The position numbers and the translations under genes are program-made. From Luzula sylvatica (lineage: Eukaryota > Streptophyta > Magnoliopsida > Poales > Juncaceae), in NCBI GenBank assembly GCA_946800325.1, contig OX326959.1:30232527-30296526 (forward strand): a stretch of DNA of 64,000 nt. Reading direction: 5' to 3'. The stretch's first letter is position 1. Each line of letters starts with the position of its first letter. The notes under the pieces were generated by a model that was not told where the DNA came from, ran no database searches, and saw only the letters and a list, made by a program, of their open reading frames with translations. Below are positions 33,871 through 47,900 of the stretch, in pieces.

Positions 33871-34712
33871 TAAAAGCCCGCCCATCTCTCTTTTTGCATT
33901 CCCTCGTTTCATGCTTCATACCTTTCATATCCTTACCCCGTTCACCTCTCTTTTCTCATTCCCTCATTTCCGAAACCCGTGCGAGATAAACAAAAACCCT
34001 AGCCGACCTCGCGACGAAAGAAAGCGAGAGAGAAAGAGAAAAAAAATACAAACCCTGACGGCCGGAGAAGACGAAATTTGCACGAAGGGCGACGCGGGAG
34101 GAGGCGATGTGTTCTGCAGGGGCACGACAGGGCACTTTTTTGGTTTTCGGTGAAAAATCCACGCCAGGTTTCCGTCCGGTTATAATGGCGAAATGAGCGA
34201 CGAAAGAGTGAGTCTCAGTGAATCTCCTGTGCCTTCGACGTCTACGAAAGATATTTCTCTGCCCAGTGAGTACTAATTTCTAATGGTATCTAAAAAACAA
34301 TTTGCAATATTCTCTCAGTTTTTAATGGTATAATTTGATCATATTTTTGATGTAAACATACGGATTTTCAGTAATTTCAGGGTTGTTTTTATAATAATGC
34401 AAGATGTGAGCATGTAAATTGTCACAAATACAGGTCTTTTCTGCAAAAGAGCAAGGAAAATTAAGAGCTGCTGGAAAGAGCAAGGCGACATCTTCCAGTG
34501 CAAAGAAAATTAAGAAGACTAAGGAATTCAAGGCTAAGAACCCCAAGCCTAATTCGTTTTCATGTAACTATTTGAAATCTCTGTCGATCTCTCAATTTTA
34601 CAGATTTATTTTCTCATTTTGTTTTATTTTGAGTATTCTGTTTTTGATTTGTAGGGAAGAGTACAGGGAGGAATTCAAGGCTAAGAACCCCAAGAACAAG
34701 CTCGTCTCTGTT
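33871..34712 (+). pseudogene. HMGB-like gene fragment with 5' leader
   Basis: HMGB proteins bind and bend chromatin DNA. A leader with AAACCCTAGCC (34002) precedes ATG 34193 (MSDERVSLSESPVPSTSTKD) and a perfect donor (GTGAGT at 34266). A second exon-like piece (34434-34557) is Lys/Ser-rich, as in HMGB N-termini. A third (34655-34712), with acceptor TTTGTAG and donor GTACGT, encodes EEYREEFKAKNPKNKLVSV, which fits helix I-II of a plant HMG box (family form FR..FKE.HPNNKSVAAV). The remaining HMG box is not found. A 26-bp piece of the box exon (from 34671) is repeated in the second piece (from 34524), and the first and second pieces do not join in frame. It is partial and probably non-functional; introns are retained. 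Confidence 0.5.
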
Positions 34713-36416
34713 GTACGTGATTCATTATGATCATGTATGTATACTTTCTTTTCACTTGTTTATCTGTATTTTTCAATAATTTATTCTGATTTTGTTTCTG
34801 ATTTTGTTTTGCGATTTCTGGTTTCGCAAAACTGGAGGAGACAGATAGTGCGAAACCAGATAGCTAACCCTAGCAGATTCTGTGAATCTATATTAACCCT
34901 GAAAAATTCCGTGCATCGACGATGGATTAGCAGAAGCTTTTGGCCAGTCTTAACTGTTTACGTGGACGAGATCACAACTTCGAGTAGGAGACATTACTTA
35001 CATCCTTGCAGTTACGACGGATTTCCGGCAGGTTCTGGTATAAAAAACGAGGCGACAATTTTTTAATACATCTGATGTTTACTGACTGTGATAATCACAG
35101 CTATGTTGATTGGTAAAAAATTCTTATATTTTTTTTAGGTAAACTTATTTATACGTTCCATCATTTTTTTCAAACTTAATTGTGTTTCATTTTTTTTCTA
35201 ATGCGAGTAGGCTTTGTGAAAGCTACACGACAAAGTTCCATGTTTCGAAACCAAAATAGCAATCAAGATCATCGAGGCCTAACTGGCGTGCAAGAGTAAT
35301 CCTTTATATTCTACTCCGTGGCGTTGGTCTTTTTTCGGAAGGTCAAATTTGGTAGTTTTTAATTTTTGCAATGAATGTGCTAATTTGATATTTTTAACTT
35401 TTGAATAAATGCAGAAAGGGAACAAGGTGTGGCTCAAGCGATCATTAAATTGGTGCTGGATTTTCAGAGATCCATGTTCGAGAGTTTCGGATCACGCGAG
35501 TTTCTTGGCTAGAGCCTGAATTTTGTTGTTTCTCTTTTTTGTAGGCAAGAAGCACCAGCTTGTTAGGCTGGACGTGTGTGCATGGATGGTTGTGTTGCAG
35601 GAGAGCTCGTTTTCGGCGTAGATAATGAAACCGGAGATAATTTGAAGAGTTTATTGGCTGAAATTACAACATGGTAACTTTTAACACTTTTTTCTAAATA
35701 TTTTTTTTAGTGTCATCAATTTTGATTTTGTTTAATTTGCCTCTTTCGGTACAGGGGCTGTTTTGAATGGGGTTTCAACGGCAATTTTTGATCAGTGATG
35801 TAGGGACTTATATTTTGTAATGAGGGGCTGGTTTGTAAATTCCCAGCAAAGGAGGAAAGATGCGAGAGAGATCGAAACACAATAACAAAGATGTTGGCAG
35901 AGGGGACATTGGAAGAGTTCGACACATTCATCTCTCATAATGATGAGATGGTAATGTTTCTTTCATTCGAAATTCTTTTGGTTTTCAATTTTAATAATTG
36001 TATCTTTTGAATAATAGGACAATTGTCTTTTAACTATTGCACAAGTTCGAGATCGCATATAACATTTCGTAAGGTGTATAAATCCAAATAACTCGCAACT
36101 TTATAATATTTACTTATATGCAATTGTGCTTCAACATTTTTTTAGGGAATGTAAATTTATGATGGTTTGGACGGAGTGTTTTTTTTTTTGTATTTAGGTT
36201 AATTTCGATGTTCATTATATTTTTATAATTTAATTTTGTAATTGTGATCAATATTTTGTATGATAGTGATTGTATTAAGAATTAAATGAAATGAAATTTT
36301 ATATTTCAATATATTATTTCTATTTTGGTATAATTTAGAATTATATAAATGTCACACAAATGACTATACGATGCATTTGTAAATATTTGTAAATATTGAA
36401 TTTTCATTTGTAATTT
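34713..36416 (+). pseudogene. Mosaic of exon-like pieces, products not recognised
   Basis: Several GC-richer segments sit between T-rich intron-like stretches: 34830-35065, 35210-35300 (one frame reads ETKIAIKIIEA, loosely like a kinase VAIK strand), 35410-35515, 35545-35640, and 35875-35950, where MLAEGTLEEFDTFISHNDEM ends at a donor GTAATG. No continuous reading frame joins them. 35795-35855 holds two copies of the AGGGACTTG-type repeat seen near 31.5 kb. The last ~450 bp before the satellite is plain AT-rich DNA. Confidence 0.3.
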
Positions 36417-39400
36417 AAAACAAACTTTCTTAGTGTTTGTGAAATTAGGTGAAAAGTTATGTAGTAAAAGATACGATACAAATGATCTAAAAACACGTTA
36501 TTTGAACTTCTCAAAGCGTTAAAATCATGTTTTGAATCGAAAAACAAACTTTCTTAGTGTTTGTGAAATTTGGTGAAAAGTTATGTAGTAAAAGATACGA
36601 TACAAATGATCTAAAAACATGTTATTTGAACTCCTCAAATCGTTAAAATCTTGTTTTGTATCGAAAAACAAACTTTCTTAATTTTTGTGATATTTGGTGA
36701 AAAGTTATGTAGTAAAAGATACGATACAAATGATCTAAAAACACGCTATTTTAACTCCTCAAAGCGTTAAAATCATGTTTTGAATCGAAAAACAAACTTT
36801 CTTAGTGTTTGTGAAATTTGGTGAAAAGTTATGTAGTAAAAGATACGATACAAATGATCTAAAATCATGTTATTTGAACTTCTCAAAGCGTTAAAATCTT
36901 GTTTTCAATCGAAAAACAAACTTTCTTAGTGTTTGTGAAATTTGGTGAAAAATTATGTAGTAAAATATACGATACAAATGATCTAAAAACACGTTATTTG
37001 AACTCCTCAAATCGTTAAAATCATGTTTTGAATCGAAAAACAAACTTTCTTAGTGTTTGTGAAATTTGGTGAAAAGTTATGTAGTAAAAGATACGATACA
37101 AATGATCTAAAAACACGTTATTTGAACTCCTCAAAACGTAAAAATCATGTTTTGAATCGAAAAACAAACTTTCTTAGTGTTTGTGAAATTTGGTGAAAAG
37201 TTATGTAGTAAAAGATACGATACAAATGATCTAAAAACACGTTATTTGAACTCCTCAAAACGTTAAAATCATGTTTTGAATCGAAAAACAAACTTTCTTA
37301 GTGTTTGTGAAATTTGGTGAAAAGTTATGTAGTAAAAGATACGATACAAATGATCTAAAAACACGTTATTTGAACTCCTCAAAGCGTTAAAATCTTGTTT
37401 TGAATCGAAAAACAAACTTCCTTAGTGTTTGTGAAATTTGGTGAAAAGTTATGTAGTAAAAGATACGATACGAATGAACTAAAAACATGTTATTTGAACT
37501 CCTCAAAGGGTTAAAATCTTGTTTTGAATCTAAAAACAAACTTTCTTAGTGTTTGTGAAATTTGGTGAAAAGTTATGTAGTAGAAGATACGATACAGAAG
37601 ATCTAAAAACATGTTATTTAAACTCCTCAAAGCTTTAAAATCTTGTTTTGAATCGAAAAACAAACTTTCTTAGTGTTTGTGAAATTTTGTGAAAAGTGAT
37701 GTAGTAAAAGATACGATACAAATGATCTAAAAACACGTTATTTGAACTCCTCAAAGCGTTAAAATCTTGTTTTGAATCGAAAAACAAACTTCCTTAGTGT
37801 TTGAGAAATTTGGTGAAAAGTTATGTAGTAAAAGATACGATACAAATGATCTAAAAACATGTTATTTGAACTCCTCAAAGCGTTGAAATCTTGTTTTGAA
37901 TCTAAAAACAAACTTCCTTAGTGTTTGTGAAATTTGGTGAAAAGTTATGTAGTAAAAGATATGATACAAATGATCTAAAAACACGTTATTTGAACTCCTA
38001 AAAGCGTTAAAATCTTGTTTTGAATCGAAAAACAAACTTCCTTTGTGTTTGTGAAATTTGGTAAAAAGTTATGTAGTAAAAGATACGATACAAATGATCT
38101 AAAAACATGTTATTTGAACTCCTCAAAGCGTTAAAATCTTGTTTTGAATCGAAAAACAAACTTTCTTAGTGTTTGTGAAATTTGGTGAAAAGTTATGTAG
38201 TAAAAGATACGATACAAATGATCTAAAAACACGTTATTTGAACTCCTCAAAGCGTTAAAATGTTGTTTTGAATCGAAAAAAAACTTCCTTAGTGTTTGTG
38301 AAATTTGGTGAAAAGTTATGTAGTAAAAGATACGATACAAATGATCTAAAAACATGTTATTTGAACTCCTCAAAGCGTTGAAATCTTGTTTTGAATCTAA
38401 AAACAAACTTCCTTAGTGTTTGTGAAATTTGGTGAAAAGTTATGTAGTAAAAGATATGATACAAATGATCTAAAAACACGTTATTTGAACTCCTAAAAGC
38501 GTTAAAATCTTGTTTTGAATCGAAAAACAAACTTCCTTAGTGTTTGTGAAATTTGGTAAAAAGTTATGTAGTAAAAGATACGATACAAATGATCTAAAAA
38601 CATGTTATTTGAACTCCTCAAAGCGTTAAAATCTTGTTTTGAATCTAAAAACAAACTTCCTTAGTGTTTGTGAAATTTGGTGAAAAGTTATGTAGTAAAA
38701 GATACGATACAAATGATCTAAAAACACGTTATATGAACTCCTCAAAGTGTTAAAATCTTGTTTTGAATCGAAAAACAAACTTTCATAGTGTTTGTGAAAT
38801 TTGGTGAAATGTTATGTAGTAAAAGATACGATACAAACGATCTAAAAACACGTTATTTGAACTCCTCAAAGCGTTAAAATCTTGTTTTGAATCGAAAAAC
38901 AAACTTTCTTAGTGTTTGTGAAATTTGGTGAAAAGTTATGTAGTAAAAGATACGATACAAATGATCTAAAAACATGTTATTTGAACTCCTCAAAGCGTTA
39001 AAATCTTGTTTTGAATCTAAAAACAAACTTTCTTAGTGTTTGTGAAATTTGGTGAAAAGTAATGTAGTAAAAGATATGATACAAATGATCTAAAAACATG
39101 TTATTTGAACTCCTCAAAGGGTTAAAATCTTGTTTTGAATCTAAAAACAAACTTTCTTAGTGTTTGTGAAATTTGGTGAAAAGTTATGTAGTAAAAGATA
39201 CGATACAAATGATCTAAAAACATGTTATTTGAACTCCTCAAAGGGTTAAAATCTTGTTTTGAATCTAAAAACAAACTTTCTTTGTGTTTGTGAAATTTGG
39301 TGAAAAGTTATGTAGTAAAAGATACGATACAAATGATCTAAAAACATGTTATTTGAACTCCTCAAAGCGTTGAAATGTTGTTTTGAATCGAAAAACAAAC

Positions 39401-39472
39401 TTCCTTAGTGTTTGTGAAATTTGGTGAAAAGTTATGTAGTAAAAGATACGATACAAATGATCTAAAAACACG

Positions 39473-42400
39473 TTATTTGAACTCCTCAAAGCGTTGAAAT
39501 CTTGTTTTGAATCGAAAAACAAACTTTCTTAGTGTTTGTGAAATTTGGTGAAAAGTTATGTAGTAAAAGATACGATACAAATGATCTAAAAACACGTTAT
39601 TTGAACTCCTCAATGCGTTAAAATCTTGTTTTGAATCGAAAAACAAACTTTCTTAGTGTTTGTGAAATTTGGTGAAAAGTTATGTAGTAAAAGATACGGT
39701 ACAAATGATCTAAAAACACGTTATTTGAACTCCTCAAAGTGTTAAAATCTTGTTTTGATTCGAAAAACAAACTTCCTTAGTGTTTGTGAAATTTGGTGAA
39801 AAGTTATGTAGTAAAAGATACGATACAAATGATCTAAAAACACGTTATTTGAACTCCTCAAAGCGTCAAAATCTTGTTTTGAATCGAAAAACAAACGTCC
39901 TTAGTGTTTGTGAAATTTGGTGAAAAGTTATGTAGTAAAAGATACGATACAAATGATCTAAAAACACGTTATTTGAACTCCTCAAAGCGTTAAAATCTTG
40001 TTTTGAATCGAAAAACAAACTTTCTTAGTGTTTGTGAAATTTGGTGAAAAGTTATGTAGTAAAAGATACGATACAAATGATCTAAAAACACGTTATTTGA
40101 ACTCCTCAAAGCGTTAAAATCTTGTTTTGAATCTAAAAACGAACTTCCTTAGTGTTTGTGAAATTTGGTGAAAAGTTATGTAGTAAAAGATACGATACGA
40201 ATGATCTAAAAACATTTTATTTGAACTCCTCAAAGCTTTAAAATGTTGTTTTGAATCTAAAAACAAACTTTCTTAGTGTTTGTGAAATTTGGTGAAAAGT
40301 TGTGTAGTAAAAGATACGATACAAATGATCTAAAAACACGTTATTTGAACTCCTCAAATCGTTGAAATCTTGTTTTGAATCGAAAAACAAACTTCCTTAG
40401 TGTTTGTGAAATTTGGTGAAAAGTTATGTAGTAAAAGATACGATACAAATGATCTAAAAACAAGTTATTTGAACTCCTCAAAGCGTTAAAATCTTGTTTT
40501 GAATCTAAAAACAAACTTTCTTAGTGTTTGTGAAATTTGGTGAAAAGTTATGTAGTAAAAGATACGATACAAATGATCTAAAAACACGTTATTTGAACTC
40601 CTCAAAGCGTTAAAATGTTGTTTTGAATCGAAAAACAAACTTCCTTAGGGTTTGTGAAATTTGGTGAAAAGTTATGTAGTAAAAGATACGATACGAATGA
40701 TCTAAAAACATGTTATTTGAACTCCTCAAAGGATTAAAATCTTGTTTTGAATCTAAAAACAAACTTTCTTAGTGTTTGTGAAATTTGGTGAAAAGTTATG
40801 TAGTAAAAGATACGATACAAATGATCTAAAAACACGTTATTTCAACTCCTCAAAGCGTTGAAATCTTGTTTTGAATCGAAAAACAAACTTCCATAGTGTT
40901 TGTGAAATTTGGTGAAAAGTTATGTAGTAAAAGATACGATACAAATGATCTAAAAACATGTTATTTGAACTCCTCAAAGCGTTAAAATCTTGTTTTGAAT
41001 CTAAAAACAAACTTTCTTAGTGTTTGTGAAATTTGGTGAAAAGTTATGTAGTAAAAGATACGATACAAATGATCTAAAAACACGTTATTTGAACTCCTCA
41101 AAGCGTTAAAATGTTGTTTTGAATCGAAAAACAAACTTCCTTAGGGTTTGTGAAATTTGGTGAAAAGTTATGTTGTAAAAGATACGATACAAATGATCTA
41201 AAAACATGTTATTTGAACTCCTCAAAGGATTAAAATCTTGTTTTGAATCTAAAAACAAACTTTCTTAGTGTCTGTGAAATTTGGTGAAAAGTTATGTAGT
41301 AAAAGATACGATACAAATGATCTAAAAACATGTTATTTCAACTCCTCAAAGCGTTAAAATCTTGTTTTGAATCGAAAAACAAACTTCCTTAGTGTTTGAG
41401 AAATTTGGTGAAAAGTTTTGTAGTAAAAGATACGATACAAATGATCTAAAAACATGTTATTTGAACTCCTCAAAGCGTTGAAATCTTGTTTTGAATCGAA
41501 AAACAAACTTTCTTAGTGTTTGTGAAATTTGGTGAAAAGTTATGTAGTAAAAGATACGATACAAATGATCTAAAAACACGTTATTTGAACTCCTCAATGC
41601 GTTAAAATCTTGTTTTGAATCGAAAAACAAACTTTCTTAGTGTTTGTGAAATTTGGTGAAAAGTTATGTAGTAAAAGATACGGTACAAATGATCTAAAAA
41701 CACGTTATTTGAACTCCTCAAAGTGTTAAAATCTTGTTTTGATTCGAAAAACAAACTTCCTTAGTGTTTGTGAAATTTGGTGAAAAGTTATGTAGTAAAA
41801 GATACGATACAAATGATCTAAAAACACGTTATTTGAACTCCTCAAAGCGTCAAAATCTTGTTTTGAATCGAAAAACAAACGTCCTTAGTGTTTGTGAAAT
41901 TTGGTGAAAAGTTATGTAGTAAAAGATACGATACAAATGATCTAAAAACACGTTATTTGAACTCCTCAAAGCGTTAAAATCTTGTTTTGAATCGAAAAAC
42001 AAACTTTCTTAGTGTTTGTGAAATTTGGTGAAAAGTTATGTAGTAAAAGATACGATACAAATGATCTAAAAACACGTTATTTGAACTCCTCAAAGCGTTA
42101 AAATCTTGTTTTGAATCTAAAAACGAACTTCCTTAGTGTTTGTGAAATTTGGTGAAAAGTTATGTAGTAAAAGATACGATACGAATGATCTAAAAACATT
42201 TTATTTGAACTCCTCAAAGCTTTAAAATGTTGTTTTGAATCTAAAAACAAACTTTCTTAGTGTTTGTGAAATTTGGTGAAAAGTTGTGTAGTAAAAGATA
42301 CGATACAAATGATCTAAAAACACGTTATTTGAACTCCTCAAATCGTTGAAATCTTGTTTTGAATCGAAAAACAAACTTCCTTAGTGTTTGTGAAATTTGG

Positions 42401-43478
42401 TGAAAAGTTATGTAGTAAAAGATACGATACAAATGATCTAAAAACAAGTTATTTGAACTCCTCAAAGCGTTAAAATCTTGTTTTGAATCTAAAAACAAAC
42501 TTTCTTAGTGTTTGTGAAATTTGGTGAAAAGTTATGTAGTAAAAGATACGATACAAATGATCTAAAAACACGTTATTTGAACTCCTCAAAGCGTTAAAAT
42601 GTTGTTTTGAATCGAAAAACAAACTTCCTTAGGGTTTGTGAAATTTGGTGAAAAGTTATGTAGTAAAAGATACGATACGAATGATCTAAAAACATGTTAT
42701 TTGAACTCCTCAAAGGATTAAAATCTTGTTTTGAATCTAAAAACAAACTTTCTTAGTGTTTGTGAAATTTGGTGAAAAGTTATGTAGTAAAAGATACGAT
42801 ACAAATGATCTAAAAACACGTTATTTCAACTCCTCAAAGCGTTGAAATCTTGTTTTGAATCGAAAAACAAACTTCCATAGTGTTTGTGAAATTTGGTGAA
42901 AAGTTATGTAGTAAAAGATACGATACAAATGATCTAAAAACATGTTATTTGAACTCCTCAAAGCGTTAAAATCTTGTTTTGAATCTAAAAACAAACTTTC
43001 TTAGTGTTTGTGAAATTTGGTGAAAAGTTATGTAGTAAAAGATACGATACAAATGATCTAAAAACACGTTATTTGAACTCCTCAAAGCGTTAAAATGTTG
43101 TTTTGAATCGAAAAACAAACTTCCTTAGGGTTTGTGAAATTTGGTGAAAAGTTATGTTGTAAAAGATACGATACAAATGATCTAAAAACATGTTATTTGA
43201 ACTCCTCAAAGGATTAAAATCTTGTTTTGAATCTAAAAACAAACTTTCTTAGTGTCTGTGAAATTTGGTGAAAAGTTATGTAGTAAAAGATACGATACAA
43301 ATGATCTAAAAACATGTTATTTCAACTCCTCAAAGCGTTAAAATCTTGTTTTGAATCGAAAAACAAACTTCCTTAGTGTTTGAGAAATTTGGTGAAAAGT
43401 TTTGTAGTAAAAGATACGATACAAATGATCTAAAAACATGTTATTTGAACTCCTCAAAGCGTTGAAATCTTGTTTTGA
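39473..43478 (-). repeat. Sixteen-monomer higher-order repeat, two copies
   Basis: The variant ACGGTACAAATG at 39697 recurs at 41681, an offset of 1,984 bp, exactly 16 x 124. Sampled positions match between the two copies (for example ACATTTTATTTG and AAGCTTTAAAATG), while flanking monomers differ. Confidence 0.85.
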
Positions 43479-44989
43479 ATCTAAAAACAAACTTCCTTAG
43501 TGTTTGTGAAATTTGGTGAAAAGTTATGTTGTAAAAGATACGATACAAATGATCTAAAAACATGTTATTTGAACTCCTCAAAGGGTTAAAATCTTGTTTT
43601 GAATCTAAAAACAAACTTTCTTAGTGTTTGTGAAATTTGGTGAAAAGTTATGTATTAAAAGATACGATACAAATGTTCTAAAAACACGTTATTTGAACTC
43701 CTCAAAGGGTTAAAATCTTGTTTTGAATCTAAAAACAAACTTTCTTATTGTTTGTGAAATTTGGTGAAAAGTTATGTAGTAAAAGATACGATACAAATGA
43801 TGTAAAAACATGTTATTTGAACTCCTCAAAGCGTTAAAATCTTGTTTTGAATCGAAAAACATACTTTCTTATTGTTTGTGAAATTTGGTGAAAAGTTATG
43901 TAGTAAAAGATACGATACAAATGATCTAAAAACATGTTATTTGAACTCCTCAAAGGGTTAAAATCTTGTTTTGAATCTAAAAACATACTTTCTTAGTGTC
44001 TGTGAAATTTGGTGAAAAGTTATGTAGTAAAAGATACGATACAAATGATGTAAAAACATGTTATTTGAACTCCTCAAAGCGTTAAAATCTTGTTTTGAAT
44101 CGAAAAATAAACTTTCTTATTGTTTGTGAAATTTGGTGAAAAGTTATGTAGTAAAAGATACGATACAAATGATCTAAAAACACGTTATTTTAACTCCTCA
44201 AAGCGTTAAAATCTTGTTTTGAATCGAAAAACAAAATTTCTTAGTGTTTGTGAAATTTGGTGAAAACTTATGTAGTAAAAGATACGATACAAATGATCTA
44301 AAAACACGTTATTTGAACACCTCAAAGCGTTAAAATCTTGTTTTGAATCGAAAAACAAACTTCCTTAGTGTTTGTGAAATTTGGTGAAAAGTTATGTAGT
44401 AAAAGATACGATACAAATGATCTAAAAACACGTTATTTGAACTCCTCAAAGCGTTAAAATCTTGTTTTGAATCTAAAAACAAACTTCCTTAGTGTTTGTG
44501 AAATTTGGTGAAAAGTTATGTAGTAAAAGATACGATACAAATGATCTAAAAACACGTTATTTGAACTCCTCAAAGCGTTAAAATGTTGTTTTGAATCGAA
44601 AAACAAAATTCCTTAGTGTTTGTGAAATTTGGTGAAAGTTATGTAGTAAAAGATACGATACAAATGATCTAAAAACATGTTATTCGAAATCCTCAAAGCT
44701 TTAAAATCTTGTTTTGAATCGAAAAACAAACTTTCTTAGTGTTTGTGAAATTTTGTGAAAAGTGATGTAGTAAAAGATACGATACAAATGTCCTAAAAAC
44801 ACGTTATTTGAACTCCTCAAAGCGTTAAAATCTTGTTTTGAATCGAAAAACAAACTTCCTTAGTGTTTGAGAAATTTGGTGAAAAGCTATGTAGTAAAAG
44901 ATACGATACAAATGATCTAAAAACATGTTATTTGAACTCCTCAAAGCGTTGAAATCTTGTTTTGAATCTAAAAACAAACTTCCTTAGTG

Positions 44990-47900
44990 TTTGTGAAATT
45001 TGGTGAAAAGTTATGTAGTAAAAGATACGATACAAATGATCTAAAAACACGTTATTTGAACTCCTCAAAGCGTTAAAATCTTGTTTTGAATCGAAAAACA
45101 AACTTCCTTAGTGTTTGTGAAATTTGGTGAAAAGTTATGTAGTAAAAGATACGATACGAATGATCTAAAAACACGTTATTTGAACTCCTCAAAGCGTTGA
45201 AATCTTGTTTTGAATCGAAAAACAAACTTTCTTAGTGTTTGTGAAATTTGGTGAAAAGTTATGTAGTAAAAGATACGATAAAAACACGTTATTTGAACTC
45301 CTCAATGCGTTAAAATCATGTTTTGATTCGAAAAACAAAATTTCTTAGTGTTTGTGAAATTTGGTGAAAAGTTATGTAGTAAAAGATACGGTACAAATGA
45401 TCTAAAAACTCGTTATTTGAACTCCTCAAAGCGTTAAAATCTTGTTTTGATTCGAAAAACAAACTTCCTTAGTGTTTGTGAAATTTGGTGAAAAGTTATG
45501 TAGTAAAAGATACGATACAAATGATCTAAAAACACGTTATTTGAATTCCTCAAAGCGTCAAAATCTTGTTTTGAATCGAAAAACAAACTTCCTTAGTGTT
45601 TGTGAAATTTGGTGAAAAGTTATGTAGTAAAAGATACGATACAAATGATCTAAAAACACGTTATTTGAACTCCTCAAAGCGTTAAAATCTTGTTTTGAAT
45701 CGAAAAACAAACTTTCTTAGTGTTTGTGAAATTTGGTGAAAAGTTATGTAGTAAAAGATACGATACAAATGATCTAAAAACACGTTATTTGAACTCCTCA
45801 AAGCGTTAAAATCTTGTTTTGAATCTAAAAAAAACTTCCTTAGTGTTTGTGAAATTTGTGAAAAGTTATGTAGTAAAAGATACGATACAAATGATCTGAA
45901 AACACGTTATTTGAACTCCTCAAAGGGTTAAAATCTTGTTTTGAATCGAAAAACAAACTTCCTTAGTGTTTGTGAAATTTGGTGAAAAGTTATGTAGTAA
46001 AAGATACGATACGAATGATCTAAAAACATTTTATTTGAACTCCTCAAAGCTTTAAAATGTTGTTTTGAATCTAAAAACAAACTTTCTTAGTGTTTGTGAA
46101 ATTTGGTGAAAAGTTGTGTAGTAAAAGATACGATACAAATGATCTAAAAACACGTTATTTGAACTCCTCAAAGCGTTGCAATCTTGTTTTGAATCGAAAA
46201 ACAAACTTCCTTAGTGTTTGTGAAATTTGGTGAAAAGTTAGGCGTTAAAATCTTGTTTTGAATCGAAAAACAAACTTTCTTAGTGTTTGTGAAATTTGGT
46301 GAAAAGTTATGTAGTAAAAGATACGATACAAATGATCTAAAAACACGTTATTTGAACTCCTCAAAGCGTTAAAATCTTGTTTTGAATCGAAAAACAAACT
46401 TTCTTAGTGTTTGTGAAATTTGGTGAAAAGTTATGTAGTAAAAGATACGATACAAATGATCTAAAAACATGTTATTTGAACTCCTCAAAGGGTTAAAATC
46501 TTGTTTTGAATCTAAAAACAAACTTTCTTAGTGTTTGTGAAATTTGTTGAAAAGTTATGTAGTAAAAGATACGATACAAATGATCTACAAACATGTTATT
46601 TGAACTCCTCAAAGCGATAAAATCTTGTTTTGAATCGAAAAACAAACTGCCTTAGTGTTTGTGAAATTTGGTGAAAAGTTATGTAGTAAAAAATACGATA
46701 CAAATGATCTAAAAACACGTTATTTGAACTCCTCAAAGCGATAAAATCTTATTTTGAATCGAAAAACAAACTTCCTTAGTGTTTGTGAAATTTGGTGAAA
46801 AGTTATGTAGTAAAAGATACGATACAAATTATCTAAAAACATGTTATTTGAACTCCTCAAAGCGTTAAAATCTTGTTTTGAATCGAAAAACAAACTTTCT
46901 TAGTGTCTGTGAAATTTGGTGAAAAGTTATGTAGAAAAGATACGATACAAATGATCTAAAAACACGTTATTTGAACTCCTCAAAGCGTTAAAATTTTGTT
47001 TTGAATCGAAAAACAAACTTTCTTAGTGTTTGTGAAATTTGGTGAAAAGTTATGTAGTAAAAGATACGATACAAATGATCTAAAAACACATTATTTGAAC
47101 TCCTCAAAGCGTTAAAATCTTGTTTTGAATCGAAAAATAAACTTCCTTAGTGTTTGTGAAATTTGGTGAAAAGTTATGTAGTAAAAGATACGATACAAAT
47201 GATCTAAAAACACGTTATTTGAACTCCTCATAGCGTTAAAATATTGTTTTGAATCGAAAAACAAACTTCCTTAGTGTTTGTGAAATTTGGTGAAAAGTTA
47301 TGTAGTAAAAGATACGATACAAATGATCTGAAAACATGTTATTTGAACTCCTCAAAGCGTTAAAATCTTGTTTTGAATCTAAAAACAAACTTTCTTAGTG
47401 TTTGTGAAATTTGGTGAAAAGTTATGTAGTAAAAGATACGATACAAAAGATCTAAAAACATGTTATTTGAACTCCTCAAAGCGTTAAAATATTGTTTTGA
47501 ATCGAAAAATAAACTGCCTTAGTGTTTGTGAAATTTGTTGAAAAGTTATGTAGTAAAGGATACGATACAAATGATCTAAAACACGTTATTTGAACTCCTC
47601 AAAGTGTTAAAATCTTGTTTTGAACCGAAAAACAAACTTTCATAGTGTTTGTGAAATTTGGTGAAAAGTTATGTAGTAAAAGATACGATACAAACGATCT
47701 AAAAACATGTTATTTGAACTCCTCAAAGCGTTAAAATCTTGTTTTGAATCGAAAAACAAACTTTCTTAGTGTTTGTGAAATTTGGTGAAAAGTTATGTAG
47801 TAAAAGATACGATACAAATGATCTGAAAACATGTTATTTGAACTCCTCAAAGCGTTAAAATCTTGTTTTGAATCTAAAAACAAACTTTCTTAGTGTTTGT

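Noticed and set aside
33996..34008. Telomere-like AAACCCTA
   Set aside because: A single copy of a common plant leader motif (telo-box), not a telomeric array.
38131..38406. 91-codon frames in the satellite (also 27592-27867)
   Set aside because: Chance open frames of the monomer; other monomers are closed by stops.
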